Source: Siderastrea siderea (Eukaryota > Cnidaria > Anthozoa > Scleractinia > Rhizangiidae). From it: a stretch of 64,000 nucleotides of DNA. Location: NCBI GenBank assembly GCA_964030785.1, contig OZ034968.1, forward strand, positions 41,769,686 through 41,833,685, read 5' to 3'. Position 1 is the first letter of the stretch. Each line of letters begins with the position of its first letter. The position numbers and the translations under genes are program-made. Positions 44,510 to 56,645 of the stretch are shown here, in pieces. The notes beneath the pieces were generated by a model. That model was not told where the DNA came from. It made no database searches and saw only the letters and a program-made list of their open reading frames with translations.

Positions 44510-44799
44510 GGGGAGGGGGTCAAGCAATCCTTTATTAAAATACACAGAAAGTTTTCAAAATAGGCAGTAACAAATAGCAAAACAACAATTACAAGCTGCT
44601 AAAAAAAGGGGCGTCACACAAGCTACGTTATGTAGAGAAAAAAAACAACAACAACGCAGTATGCAAAAAAAGGTGTTAGGCAAACAGAATCAGTCATTAA
44701 AGTAAGACATAGTTTAAGTAGCAGAAATTGCAAGGCTTGTAACACACTGGCTAGATAATGAAGTATACTTCTTGCAGGGGAGGTAGAGGAGAGCACTTT

Positions 44800-47700
44800 C
44801 TAGAAAAAAGACTTTAAAATCTCCCATTTCTTTGGTACTTCAGCACCAGTTTTAACCTGGATATCGTACACAGATTTCAGGTATTTTATGAAGCCTTCTA
44901 TTCTTGGAGCAGTTTCTTTCTTTTTACAAATCCAGATGTAGTATCTAGCTAAGAGACAGCAAAAGTTAATTTGGTGATGGTGGTTTGAAGAATCCGGCCT
45001 CAGTCCTAACGCAACGGAGACTTCCAATTTGTAGTTGTCCGTAATAATATTACGTCCATTTAACAGCGCGGTTAAGGAGTTCCAGTAGACGACTACCTTA
45101 GAGCATTCCCAGAAGAGATGCCGAAGCTTCTCCTGTTCTTTTCCACAGAAAGAGCACTTTGAGTTGTCTTTTAGTCCAATCGTTTGTTGCTATTCTTCTG
45201 TGTAATAGTTTAAATTGGAACTCTAAAAGTCTTGTACGTTTTGTGTATTTAGAAGCTAGCAGGTAAGTTTTACGCCAATCGAAATCCTTGTCGTCTTCGT
45301 TGCAATCCTTAATCCATTTTTGTTGATTTTGAGTTGGCGCAATGGATTTCTTTGATATGAGTTTAGCGTATATGAGACGGCTTGCACGGTTAGATTTTGA
45401 AAAATTTTCTAGGAGGCTTTCATATTTGGGATTTTGATACAAAGGCCCTTACATTTGCTCCAGAGGGATTTGATTGCAGAGAGGAGTCCATAAAACTTAA
45501 GGGGGCAAGTGGGGAGATTGTATTTGCTCTGAAAATCGGTCAAAGATAAGAAGTTGTTGTGACTATCTTTCAAGTCCTTTACTTTTCTGATACCCTTGTT
45601 GAGCCAATCTTTGTAGAAATCCGGGAGGTTATTAATTCTAAAGAGTGAATTGTACCACAGACATTGGTCATGAAATTGGTTTTCCGACGTGATGCGGTGT
45701 TCAAAATTAACTTCGGACCAAATTGACAGAATCTCACTAATGAAACAGTTTGAGACATTGAGAAGGTTAGTCGTGTCTTCCTTGTTCAGATTACTCATGA
45801 AGGCTAATGTGCCTCCATATTTCTGGAGCTCTTTATCAAAAAAAAGTTTCCATTTCCCTTGATTTTCTTTATCCAGATACTTTTTTACCCACGTGGCCTT
45901 TAGGGACTTGTTGAAAGACTGTATATCAATCATCTTGAGGCCACCATTTGAGTAGTCATTAATCATGATGCCTCGTTTGATTTTGTCACCTTTTTCATTC
46001 CAAAGGAACGTATAAAAGAGTTTGTTGACCTCCTCAATTGCTTTCTCAGTAGTACGTAATGGCGACAAAACGTAGACAAGTTGAGAAGCAACTAGGCTCT
46101 TTAAAACTGCAATTTTTCCAAATAAGGTTAACCTTCGATATTTCCAACAACTCAAAATATTTCGTACTTTGTCTACCTTTTCGTTATAATATAAAGCCGC
46201 CGTTTCTTCAGGGTCGATCGAGAACCATACACCTAAAGCTTTAACTTTATATCTAGGTCATTTAAAGTTTCTCCCCGGGAATTGAATTGGATCCTTTCCA
46301 CAGTTACTTCCGATCCAAAACGCTTCAGTTTTTGTGTCGTTGAGTCTGAGGCCGGACACTTCGTAGAAATCGTCTAGCATTTCGAGAGAAGCGATTGAAG
46401 ATTTCTTCGACCCGTCCAGAGTAAGAGTTGTGTCATCTGCATATTGGCTCAATTTGATCTCCTTGTTGTTTACCAGAATTCCAACAATTTTTTTTTGTTT
46501 TTACGAATAGCCTTGGCCAACACTTCGGCTGATAAAATGAACAAGTAAGGCGAGAGAGAGCAGCCCTGTCTAACACCTCTTTGTAAATTGCTCGCCCATC
46601 CATTATTCAAGACGCAGCTTTCTGGGCAACGATAAAAAAGGTTTATCCAGCTAATAATCCCTTTACCGAAGCCAAAATGTTCGAGAGTTTTCCTGATAAA
46701 AGTCCATTCTAGTGTGTCGAAGGCTTTTTCAAAATCGAGGAACAGGATTAAGCCCGGAATATTATTCTCTTTGGCGAAACAAATGACACTTTCTAGAAGG
46801 CGGATGTTTTCTCCTATAAATCTACCTTTTATAAAGCCCGTCTGGTCGTTATTGATAAGGTTGGGAATAACAGATTTCAAGCGATTAGCGATTGATTTTG
46901 CTGCTATTTTATAGTCGCAGTTAAGAAGGGTTAGGGGCCTCCAATTCTTTTTTAGGGAGGGGTCTGCGTCCTTCTTGGGGATAAGCTTAATAATGCCTCT
47001 TTTTTGTGTTATTGATAATTGGCCCGATTCATAAGCAAAATTAAGTGCACTGATAAGAATGGAGGAAATATCTTTCCAAAAAACTTTATAAAACTCCGCT
47101 TGCAATCCATCAGTCCCAGGAGTCTTTTCTGATTCCATATATTTTAGTGCCTCTAAGCATTCTTTTTCCGTGAGAAGCCCTTCACAGGCTTCCCGCTCGT
47201 CATCTCGAAGGACTGTATCATTTTCTTGCCTAAAGAAAGTAGATGTGTCTTGAATATTATGAGGAACAATTTTGGATGAGTAGAGATTCTTATAGAAAGA
47301 GACACATTCGGTTAATATTTCTTTATCCGAAGTGACAAAATTGTTTTCCTTTACCTTAATCTGACTTATTATCCCTTGGTTGTAATGTCGTTTTTCAAGA
47401 TTTAGAAAGTACTTAGTATTTTTTCTCCTTCGTTGTGCCATCGAGTCTTCGATCTCAGGATTGCTCCTTTAGTGCGTGTTTCAATAATTCTTTCAAGTTC
47501 TCCTTTCTTTTCGTTGAGTTGCTCTTCGAGCGGTAAATTTTGCAAGTCGGTGTTTTTCTGTGGTCGATTTCCTTCTCTAGTCTGGCAATCGTTTGTTCCA
47601 GTGCTGCCTGCCATTGGTTTGTTTGTTTCTTTTTAATTTTGGAATATAATAGCGATTTTCGCGCACTTTTAACTTTATCATTTCCCAGAGCAGTGAGGGG

Positions 47701-48537
47701 TTAACCGTCTCATCGCCCTTATATTCGTTCTGCGTTTCCTGAATGACTGACTTAATTTGGTTAACATAATCAATTTCTTGTTGAATGTTGATGTGTTAAG
47801 TTTCTAGAAACCCGGCCCACGGGGATTTGAATGTAAGGAGAAGTTTAACGTGATCATAGAGTGGTCTGTTTTATATCCTGGATTGATGTCAGCGTTGGTT
47901 ACCTTGTTGACCACACTCTGACGTGTCAAGAAAAAATCTAGCCTAGAATGTATACTTGGGTGACGTTTCTCCAGTTGTACCTAGAGCTTTCCGGGTGGAG
48001 AACCCTCCAAACATCTATCAAATTTCTCACAGAATTCTTTCACGATTTTAACGCTGTTTTGATGTGTTCTGAACAGGCCACCCCTTTTGTCCTTCTCTAA
48101 ATCTATTACTAGATTGTAATCACCTCCAATAACAATGTCATCGCAATTAAAGTCTGAGAGATGGTCAAAAAAATCGAGGAAAAAGGCTGGGCTATTTTCA
48201 TTCGGAGCATAAATGTTCGCCAAGGTTAAAGATTTTAAATTTGCTTGGATGTCGCATATAATGAAGCGTCCGGAGGGGTAACAAAGAGTTTTTGAATCTG
48301 CAAATTAAAAGTATTGTTAAAAAGTATACAAACACCTGCTTTGTTGCTACTAAAAGTGCTAAAGATAGCTTGGTATCCCCATTCCGCGGACCATACCGGA
48401 TTCGTGTTTTCAGTGCAATGACACTCCTGCAGCATATAAATTGAATACTTTTTTGATCGAAGCCAATTAAACACTTCTCTTCGCTTAAGGTTGTCCCTAA
48501 GTCCCCTGACATTTAAAGAAGCTATTGTCAGAGCCAT
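44800..48537 (-). pseudogene. LINE ORF2: endonuclease-reverse transcriptase
   Basis: Starts MALTIASLNVRGLRDN at 48537. The endonuclease region shows LQECHC, NIYAPNE, GGDYNLV, and, after a frame change, GYKTDHSMI. The RT region (46470-47441) has RPLTLLNCDYKIAAK, LILFLDFEKAFDTLEW and GVRQGCSLSPYLF. The catalytic YADD follows in another frame (46430-46450). The thumb region (45409-46155) has WKYRRLTLFGKIAVLKSL. Near 45100 there is a CSFC...H...C zinc-finger pattern typical of Tx1/L1 ORF2 ends. At least six frameshifts divide it. Confidence 0.8.
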
Positions 48538-48609
48538 GGCTGTTGTCCGAAGTTGCGTAAAAAAAGAATTCCTTCGTGCCGTGGTGTTAAAGCTCTGCAA
48601 TTTCTGCAA

Positions 48610-49489
48610 TTTACATATCGAAAAATTCTAATCCTGCAAAATAAACAACATTATTTTTTTCTCAGCGCGTGAGCGGGCAAGATGAACCAAATCCTGCAAT
48701 CTGATTGGTTCCGGGAGCGGGCGGAATTTTCCGATCTTGACCGCGGTCAACGGAACGGCAATAACAAAAAATTTGTAATGGGTTTTTAAAACCTTTAAAA
48801 TCTTTAAAACGTTCTCCGAAACTTAGAATTCTGAAATTTTTTGTACATTGTCGTTAAAAACTTTCTTTCCAAAATTTCTTGTTAAAATACCGAAGGTTGT
48901 ACAATGTAAATCGCCTCTTCCCTTTCGACAAACATTTGAGTAAATCGAGCAGGAGTTAGCTACATGTATCAAAATTTGGGAAAATAAAGGGGTTTCTTTT
49001 AGTTATATTGCTTCCTGTGATTTCTGAGTTTTAACAGAGTAAAAAAGCGTATTTTGCTGCTCTGGTGTCACAAACGGCTTCGTTTCATGGTTCATTTTAC
49101 GCGCGCTTGTAAAACGTTGCTTTCCGAAAACAACAAGACACGTTTAACTTTTGAAAAACAACAAGAAAAAAATTAAAATATTATTTGCCGGCCTTGGTCG
49201 GTCCGTATTGAGAAAAACTGTGCCCTCGGTCTTGAGCACGGCCCTCGGCCTGCGGCCTCGGGCCGTACTCAAGACCTCTGGCACAGTTTTTCTCAATACG
49301 GACCTCCCGGCCGGCAAATAATATATATGTACCCAACAGAAAGCAGCGAAAAAATATGAAGACAGAACTGTGTAATAGAAATCAAAAATAGGGCTAAAAG
49401 AAGATTAACAAGAAAGTTAACAAGGCCGAACATATATCTACCAAGTGCCAAAAAAAGCACACAATATACAGACTACTAAAGAAAGTAAA
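48610..49489. other. Inter-ORF LINE/repeat stretch
   Basis: No coding content beyond ORF2. AT-rich DNA with a GC-rich patch (48660-48750) and the palindrome at 49180-49321. Most of it is probably an inserted hairpin repeat and its flanks. Confidence 0.4.
49180..49321. repeat. 142-bp palindrome with GCCGGC ends
   Basis: TTATTTGCCGGCCTTGGTCG... pairs with ...CCTCCCGGCCGGCAAATAAT. The inner arms CCGTATTGAGAAAAACTGTG and CACAGTTTTTCTCAATACGG are perfect. The loop is GCC-rich. Related arms (GGTCCGT..., CTGTGCCC) occur at 56540-56645, so this is a family. Confidence 0.75.
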
Positions 49490-51644
49490 TACACCTTTTG
49501 CTGTTCATTACGAGAAAATACGCAATCATTTGCGTGAAACGGCGATCAATTACGCGAAGAGACATTCATTAGCGCGAAAATACCAACATTTGCGCAAAAG
49601 TCAGATTCAATAGCGATTTTTGCATTTTAATCAACATTCAATAACACCTTTGGGCATTCATATGCGTCATTTGGCATACAAAAGAGAAAAATATACTTTC
49701 ATTTGTGCTAGTATGCAAGTCATTAACACCATCTTGAATGTCAATAGGGACAATAAACAAACATTAAAGTGAAAATACCATTTATTAACATTTCTGTCAC
49801 ACTGAAAGCAATTCAATAGAATTCCTGGACGGCCTTAGTGTGGATGAGACAAACATTAATGCACTTGTACAAACAATTACGTGTTCTTTAAATTCAATAA
49901 ACAAAAAAACGATTTTCAATGGAACAATACCTATTTTGCCTGAAATTTTCATTGCCAGTGTGATGCCCATGATATGTACATGTATGTACAACCCTTTGGA
50001 TAGGTTACGTAACCTTTGTCAAGTGCAAAATAGGATAAAAGGATCAGAAAATTTTTTCCTGTACATTTCTCTTCGTGCGCGTTTTTTGACTACTGGTACA
50101 TGTACATGTACATACAAAATGCCTCGAAGAAATCGAATACCTCTCGAACACAGAGAGAGAATCGTTAGAGCTTTTGAGGACGAGCAGGAAGACTATCTTT
50201 TGGTCGCAGATACGTTGGGCGTGAATCGATCAGCGGCAAGGGGTATCGTGGCGCGTTACATCACAGAAGGCAGAATTCGGGAGAGACCAAGAGGTGGAAG
50301 AAACAACGTGCGCGTGGATGATGAAACGAGAGACTGTCTAGAGCAAATTATCAACGAAAACTGTCTGCTCACACTTGTTCAAATAAACAGTGAATTAAGG
50401 AGACGGTTACCAGCCAAACCCGAGATACATGACCGTCCTGTATCAAGAACGTTAGACGGGATGCTGTTCCGAGTGAAACTGGTCAGACCCCTCCCTGCTG
50501 ACAGAAACAGACCTGACGTGCTGAACAAGCGAGTCGTTTACGCGAACTGGTTTATGAATCACGCCATAGTCCGTCACTGTGTGTTTGTCGACGAATGCGG
50601 CTACAATATGTATTTGGACGGCCAGAAGTCACGGTAGGGCGCGGCAAGGAGATTGGGCGTACCGCCAAGTGTGCGGTCAGCGTGGACGAAACCTGACCGT
50701 GACAATGGCAATTTCGCCCATGACGGACTTGTGTTTTCGTCAGCCGCTGTGGGAGGAATGAACGCTGAGCGTTTTAACAACTTCCTGGCACAGGCGAGGA
50801 CGAACTTAGATCCTGACGAGTCAGTGATCTTTGTTTATGACGGAGCACCGGCCCACAGAAACCCGACCATTCCCGCCCCAAATACAGAGCTTAAAATGCT
50901 TCCACCCTACAGCCCTTTCCTCAACATCGTGGAACAGGCAATAAGCAGTCTTAAAGCGGCCATCAAGGCCGACATCTCCCGTCCTGAAATCCAAAGACTT
51001 ATGGACAACAGAGATGAAGCAAGAGCCCGAAGAATCCCACTAGGGGATTTTTGAACACAACAACTTCTTGAAGCTCTACACAGAAACATCGACACCGTCA
51101 CCGCAGCTAAATGTGCTCAATGGTACCGTTTAATGCAGACCTACCTGCCAAGATGTTTAAACAGAGAGGTTATTGAGGGATAGATTAAAATTCAGGTACT
51201 ATAGGTACTATTCAATTGAAAATCGTTTTTTGTTTATTGAATTTAAAGAACGCGTAATTGTTTGTACAAGTGCATTAATGTTTGTCTCATCCACACTAAG
51301 GCCGTCCAGGAATTCTATTGAATTGCTTTCAGTGTGAAAGAAATGCTAATAAATGGTATTTTCACTTTAATGTTTGTTTATTGTCGCTATTGACATTCAA
51401 GATGGTGTTAATGACTTGCATGCTAGCGCAAATGAAAGTATATTTCTCTTTTTTGTATGCCGAATGACGCATATGAATGCCCAAAAGTGTTATTGAATGT
51501 TGATTAAAATGCAAATATCGTTATTGAATCTGATTTATGCGCAAATGTTCGTACTTTCGCGCTCATGAATGTCTCTTCGCGCAATTGAAGGCCGTTTCAC
51601 GCAAATGATTGCGTATTTTTTCGTAATGAACAGCAAAAGGTGTA
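49490..51644 (+). mobile_element. Tc1/IS630-like DNA transposon with about 430-bp TIRs
   Basis: The TIRs begin CACCTTTTGCTGTTCATTAC at the left (after TA at 49490-49491) and end ...AACAGCAAAAGGTG at the right (before TA at 51643-51644). They match over about 430 bp (49490-49921 and 51213-51644). The TA target duplication fits the Tc1/mariner/IS630 superfamily. Inside is a broken DDE transposase. The TIRs are much longer than in most Tc1-like elements. Confidence 0.85.
50119..51054 (+). pseudogene. IS630/Tc1-type transposase, frameshifted
   Basis: ATG 50119 begins MPRRNRIPLEHRERIVRAF, a helix-turn-helix N-terminus with VADTLGVNRSAARGIVARYI. A second DNA-binding part follows, then the catalytic domain with VFVDECGYNMY (first D). 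The frame is lost near 50630, is open in another frame to about 50760, and shifts again near 50745. The third frame (to 51054) has VIFVYDGAPAHRN (second D) and LPPYSPFLNIVEQAIS (final acidic residue). All catalytic residues are still visible, so decay is recent. The TIRs flank it on both sides. Confidence 0.85.
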
Positions 51645-51869
51645 AATAAATAAAATCTAATCTAACCCGGGGGAGTACTGATTACAGCCAGGTCTATATA
51701 AGCTTCTTATGCGGGAAAGCTAAAACACCCGAAACGAAACGAGAGGAAAAAAAGAAAAAGGTATTCGGTACAGCTATTCCTCTCCCCGCTTGATAAGATT
51801 AAGAAAGAATGAAAGGATATGGTTTATAGCAAGTCTGGAGTTGTTCATTATTCGCCTGGTACATAACAA

Positions 51870-52798
51870 CTAGGGGTTTTCCAGTAGGCCATAGTTTACC
51901 ACGAATATAAGTTCATCTGGTTGGGGTCTGCTAAAAGATGCGGGGATGTTGTGCTCTTTTGCTTTTTTGAGAGTGGCCATTTGATCTTTCCGTCGCTTTA
52001 CAATCTCGGCTGGTAGGATTTGGAACATTTGATACGTAGTGCCTTGGAGTCGGCGGCCCAGCGCGAAGATGTCCTCGCAGTCCTTGTATCGGAGAAAACG
52101 CTCTAAAATTGGTCGCGGCTCATCTTCAGATCTCCTTTTACCCAGGCGAAGAACCCGCTGTATCTCCATTGTTGAGGCATTCATATAACCAAACTCATCT
52201 TCTAAGAATTTTCTTAGTACTGCCTCTGTGTCCTCTTGCTTTTCGTTTTCGGTGGTTGACTCTCTGATGTTTGTGAATTTGATGTTTTCTCTTCTCGAGT
52301 AGGCCTCGAGGTAGAGATCCTTGGTCTTTAAGTCTTCCATTTTAGCTTGACACTTTTGTTTTTTCAATTCAAGCTCTGTAATTTTGGATTCGTAGCCTTT
52401 TAGTTGTGACTGAAGCGCGGCCAGTTTGTCGTTGCATTCCTTTTCTGTTGTGCTACATCTCCGTGTTAGGTCATCAAGATCTTGCGTAGTGGACGCCTCA
52501 AAAATTTCCAATTTCTCGGTCCTAGCCTCAAGGGCAGCCAGGGAAGCTTCAATGTTTTCATCGAGCTTTCGATGGAATCCAGTTTCTCCAGTTTGCGGAT
52601 GATCATCTCGAGTTTTTTGCTTACATCATTAGTCAGTTCGAGAGCAGCCATGATCTCGTCGCTCGAGTCGTCGTCACTGACTGATAAGAGAGTGTTTTTC
52701 TGCTTTTTTGAATCCGGCGAATTCGTTTTATCTTCAACAGAACTACCGGAGGTTCTATTCCTTCGCTTTCGAACAAATTACACCAGGGTATCGGCCAT
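51870..52798 (-). pseudogene. LINE ORF1, coiled-coil RNA-binding protein
   Basis: ATG 52798 starts MADTLV and hits a TAA at codon 7. The same frame continues through a Ser/Asp-rich region and LELTNDVSKKLEMIIRKLE, then shifts near 52500 into a frame running to 51870. That frame has a long coiled coil (ELELKKQKCQAKMEDLK...), then SRRENIKFTNIRES and a C-terminal domain (VLRLGKRRSEDEPRPILERF, RRLQGTTYQMFQILP), the L1-type RRM/CTD organisation. A dead copy. Confidence 0.75.
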
Positions 52799-53384
52799 CT
52801 GTTACATGATATTTTGGAAAGATTAGCAAGCGGGTTAACGGAACGTCACATCACTCCGCCATTACTCGCCCCAGCATGTGCTTGAAAGTTTCCGAAAACA
52901 TTTTTTGGATAATTTTTTGTCGGTAAACGGTTTGATGCCGGGAAAATATTACTTATTTTAGCAAAATAGATTTCGAGAAATGTTTCATGTTAACAGAATA
53001 AAACAGCCAGGGGGATGCATTGGAATCATTGAGAAATAAGTATTTGCAGGGAAAAGTCTGTCGAGTCGCTACCGGGAGCAACCTAAGTGGGGTTTTTTTA
53101 GCAATTGTAGTTCTAAAAGTACTCTTCTTGAACTTAATAAGCTAGCTTTCAAAAGAATGCTACAAAAAAAGCTGTCGGTGAAAGTCGTGCTGAAGTCTTC
53201 TCTTTGAAGAAAAATAAGCCAGCTCACTGTTTCCTGAGCGGTCCGCATGTTTTCCCTTGCTGTTTTTCACCTCTTGGCGAATAACTGCACAACTAAAAAT
53301 TAATGTATTTTACGGGCCAATAAGCATGAAAGAGAGATGTGGAGCTCCGCTTTTAGGCTTGGCTAATAACCTCTTACGAACTGA

Positions 53385-53505
53385 ACGCGAGGGCCGTACT
53401 GGGGAATATTGGCCTGAGGTCGTGGCAGTACGGACCGAGCGCAGCGAGGTCTGTACAAAAACGACCGAGGGCCAATATTCCTCAGTACGGTCCCGAGCAA
53501 GTGAA
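53385..53505. repeat. Palindromic repeat
   Basis: GAGGGCCGTACTGGGGAATA pairs with TATTCCTCAGTACGGTCCCG, with inner arms TTGGCCTGAGGTCGT and ACGACCGAGGGCCAA. It sits beside a 30-bp segment (53335-53365) shared with the Polinton left arm at 22287-22318. Belongs to the same general class as the 49.2- and 56.6-kb palindromes. Confidence 0.65.
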
Positions 53506-54780
53506 GTTAGTAAGAAGTTTATTATATGACATCATTTTCCGTACGAAACAACACTTCCGGTAGTTCATTCAAGTCAATTTCCGGCGCGATGTTAAGGAAA
53601 GAAGCCAGCGATTTTAACTGGCTTTCAAATCACTTCGATGATCGTTGCTGTCGATCGGCGAAAACTTGCGTGGCTCTTGAATGAAAACTGCTCTGCTTCT
53701 ATTATATGTGTCAGTTTTTCGTCGTCCTCTACAACACAAGATAGTTTTATTTGAAAATGCTTCTTCGTTATGGGCGGAGACAATTCGGGAAAAAGAAGAA
53801 TAACGAAAAGGCCGCGATAAAATCTCAGAAACATGCTTCTCCGTGTTCTCGAACTGGAAATAGTGGCAGCGTGTTATTCCGTAACGTGAACGAAGGAACA
53901 CCCGAAGTTAAAAAAAAAAGACACTGGAAATTATTTCTCCATCAAATACTGCAAGTTGTTTGCTTCAGAGGCTTTATGGAGAACTTTGTGGATGCTGAAA
54001 GCAAATTTTCGTCGCACCTAACAAAGTGGTTTTTAGCGCGAGCTACAGCAAGAGCGGATTTGTGAACAAGCTAAAATTATTTTCAAGGGTATCCACTACA
54101 AGAGCAAAAATCTCGCTGAGGAATCGAGGTACATTGTTAGTTTAATACATGTACGTGTAGCTTTAATTTGTTCTTGTGGAAAGCGCTGACTGAAGTGATG
54201 GCCAATATTAAACTAGACAAGAAATGATCGCTTCCTTTCGATTTACAGTTGCTGATGAAAGCCGTTTGCTAGTTGTTTTGCAGTTTACAGTTTTTTTTTT
54301 CGCCGAGAGGTTTTCTTGTGAGAAACGTACTCTTTTGTTAATGCTGAATTTTAATAATTATTGTTTAAGTGTTGGCCGATTTACTCGGCTCCTTACAGCT
54401 TACGGTCTAATAGCCGTACAAAAAAAAAAAAAGGCAATTAACACACAGTCACTGAAGAACGTTGGCCATGCTTTTTGATTCACTGCTGGCAAGTGTTTTG
54501 CTTATATCAAAAAGTCAGTAAAGTTAATTAATGGAAGAGCGTTTTGCCTCGTTCATTCCGGTTTTGTACCAGCTCCAAACCTTTCCTTTTTTTATCTTGT
54601 TGCGTTTTCCCAGTTTGAATTTTGCGGGAGCGGGAGCGCGAAAAAAAAAGTATCCAAAAAGGCGGACTATTTCCATAGTAATGGTCCGTACTGTATAATC
54701 CCGACCGAGAACTAACCAATCAGAACACTTGATTTAGACTGGAGAATTGCTTGCCATATAATAAATCTATATATTAGTAC

Positions 54781-55799
54781 TGTTACGCCGCAAAATGTAA
54801 TAATCGCCGCATAATGTAATACTAACGCAAAATGTAATAATCGCCACATAATGTAATACTAACGCAAAATGTAATAAGAATCGCCGAAAAATGTAATAAT
54901 ATCGACGCAAAATGTAATAACAATCAACGCAAAATTTATTCAACGCAAAATGTAATAACTCTCGACTGACATGTATGGTATTTCGAAATCAGTATCATGA
55001 CTCATTGGCATTTACCTAACGTAGGCTATACGTGAATTGAATGATAGGTGTACAGGTTTTGTTCTCAACTTTTTAAAGCCTCAGATCGGGGAGCTGATGT
55101 TCTATTACCGTATTCAGTACTCGTCATGATGCTTATTAATGTTTGGACTTTTTGGTGCAGCACTTATTAAAGGGCGGCGCCTAATTGGGGGTGGTGTTTA
55201 GTGAAAAAAATCACTTCAAACAATAAGTTTTGGTTAAAAAAATCGCTGCTTTAAAAAATGTAATAGGAATAAAGAGACTCACTCTAAAAACTCTGTAGAT
55301 AGGAATCATCGGGATGTAACCCCGTTTCATACTTTCACATTCTTCTGCTCTAGGGCTCATGTGCTTTGAATAAGCACCGCATTGTTATTGAGGGGTGCAG
55401 CGCTTATTCGAGGGTGGAGCTTATTTTTCAAGTAAATAAGGTATATGACTATAAAATATATGGGTATGTGCCACACCAAAGAGTAATGGTTTTTTAAGCC
55501 TTTCTGGTCTGGAAAAGGGTAAAAATTGTGACCATGTTAGTCTGGTTTGGAATAGGGTAAACTATTAACCTCTTTGGTCTGAAAACAAAATTAACAGTTG
55601 AAATAAAGGAATGTAATCACCTATCTAGCCTACGTTAGGTAAACGCCACTGAGTCATGATACTGATTTCGAAATACCATGCATGTCGGTCGAGAGTTTAT
55701 TACATCTTGCATCTATGTTATTACATTTTGGGGCGATTCTTATTACATTTTGCGTTAGTATTACATTATGCGGCGACTGTTACATTTTGCGGCGTAACA
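54781..55799. mobile_element. Non-autonomous TIR element, 1,019 bp, with tandem TIR motifs
   Basis: Ends TGTTACGCCGCAAAATGTAA and its inverse ...TTACATTTTGCGGCGTAACA, flanked by the 5-bp duplication AGTAC (54776-54780 and 55800-55804). The inverted arms extend about 250 bp, to CATTTACCTAACGTAGGCTA. The outer part repeats CGCAAAATGTAATA-type units about eight times on the left and five on the right. The interior has no ORF. A 5-bp duplication is unusual for the common superfamilies. Confidence 0.8.
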
Positions 55800-56539
55800 A
55801 GTACGTGCATTAAAATAGGTTAACTTGAATTTTTATTTGCCTGGTTTAAAAACAACTAGAAAATATCTATAACACTTGGGTAAAAACATTTTTTTTTGTG
55901 TGGATCAGGTTTAATTATTTAAGGCATTCAAACTTTCAAGTAACCTGCGACCAGGCTCTATTTTCGTTTCGCTAGGTGAAACATTCAGGTTAACTTTCAA
56001 GGTCCTTCTCGTTTTTACATCAGGTATGAAAACACGCGCATTTCTTAATAAATAAAGCCCTGGCCAAACGGGGTCGCAAGTTATCGCAAGTTGAAACATG
56101 GCTTGCGTGGACTTGCGATGGCTTGTACCCACTTTGATCGAGCTCAAATTTGCACGCATGCGAACGCATTTTTAACCGTTTGGCCACCCAAGGCAAGTCG
56201 ACGCAAGTTGGCATCAGTATTGTTTTCCTTTGTGCGGACGCACGTGCAAGGCTGCACTGAAATGGCTTTTTTGCTATTTGGGTTGAACTTGCGTCTACTT
56301 GCGAGTCCTTTTCAGGATCACATTGACAACAAACACACAATGTAATGTTCAATAAGACACCCGATAAATAAATGCTTGCCGTCACAGGAAAAAAAGTAAT
56401 AAGAACGACAATAACCATTACCACTGGTTGGCTTGTTTGTTTGTTTTTACCACATTTTGAAGTCTTCTGTGATCTATAACTGGACGGACGTGCAAAAAGG
56501 TGGTTATTGCGGTGGTAAGTCAATAAATGTATGTTTTTC

Positions 56540-56645
56540 ACCGGCCTGGAGGTCCGTTTAGGGGAGAACTGTGCCCGAGGTCTTGAGTACGGCATGGGCC
56601 GAGGGCACAGTTTTCCTAATACGGTCCGACCTAGGCCAGTGAATA
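56540..56645. repeat. Palindromic repeat
   Basis: CACCGGCCTGGAGGTCCGTT pairs with AATACGGTCCGACCTAGGCCAGTG. The inner arms contain GAACTGTGCCCGAGG and CCGAGGGCACAGTTTTC. A diverged relative of 49180-49321. Confidence 0.6.

Larger units (their letters stand above)
44510..52860 (-). mobile_element. Decayed Tx1/L1-like LINE, split by a DNA transposon
   Basis: On the minus strand: ORF1 (51870-52798), then ORF2 with APE-type endonuclease, RT and a C-terminal zinc-finger region (44800-48537), then a 3' region with an AATAAA near 44535. The RT and endonuclease motifs are of the L1/Tx1 type. Both ORFs carry frameshifts and stops, so the copy is dead. The inter-ORF region is interrupted by a Tc1-like element (49490-51644) and a long palindrome (49180-49321). 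The 5' limit near 52860 is approximate. Confidence 0.75.

Noticed and set aside
53751..54065. 104-codon plus-strand ORF, basic
   Set aside because: No motif, overlapped by similar-length ORFs on the other strand, and lies in repeat-rich DNA.
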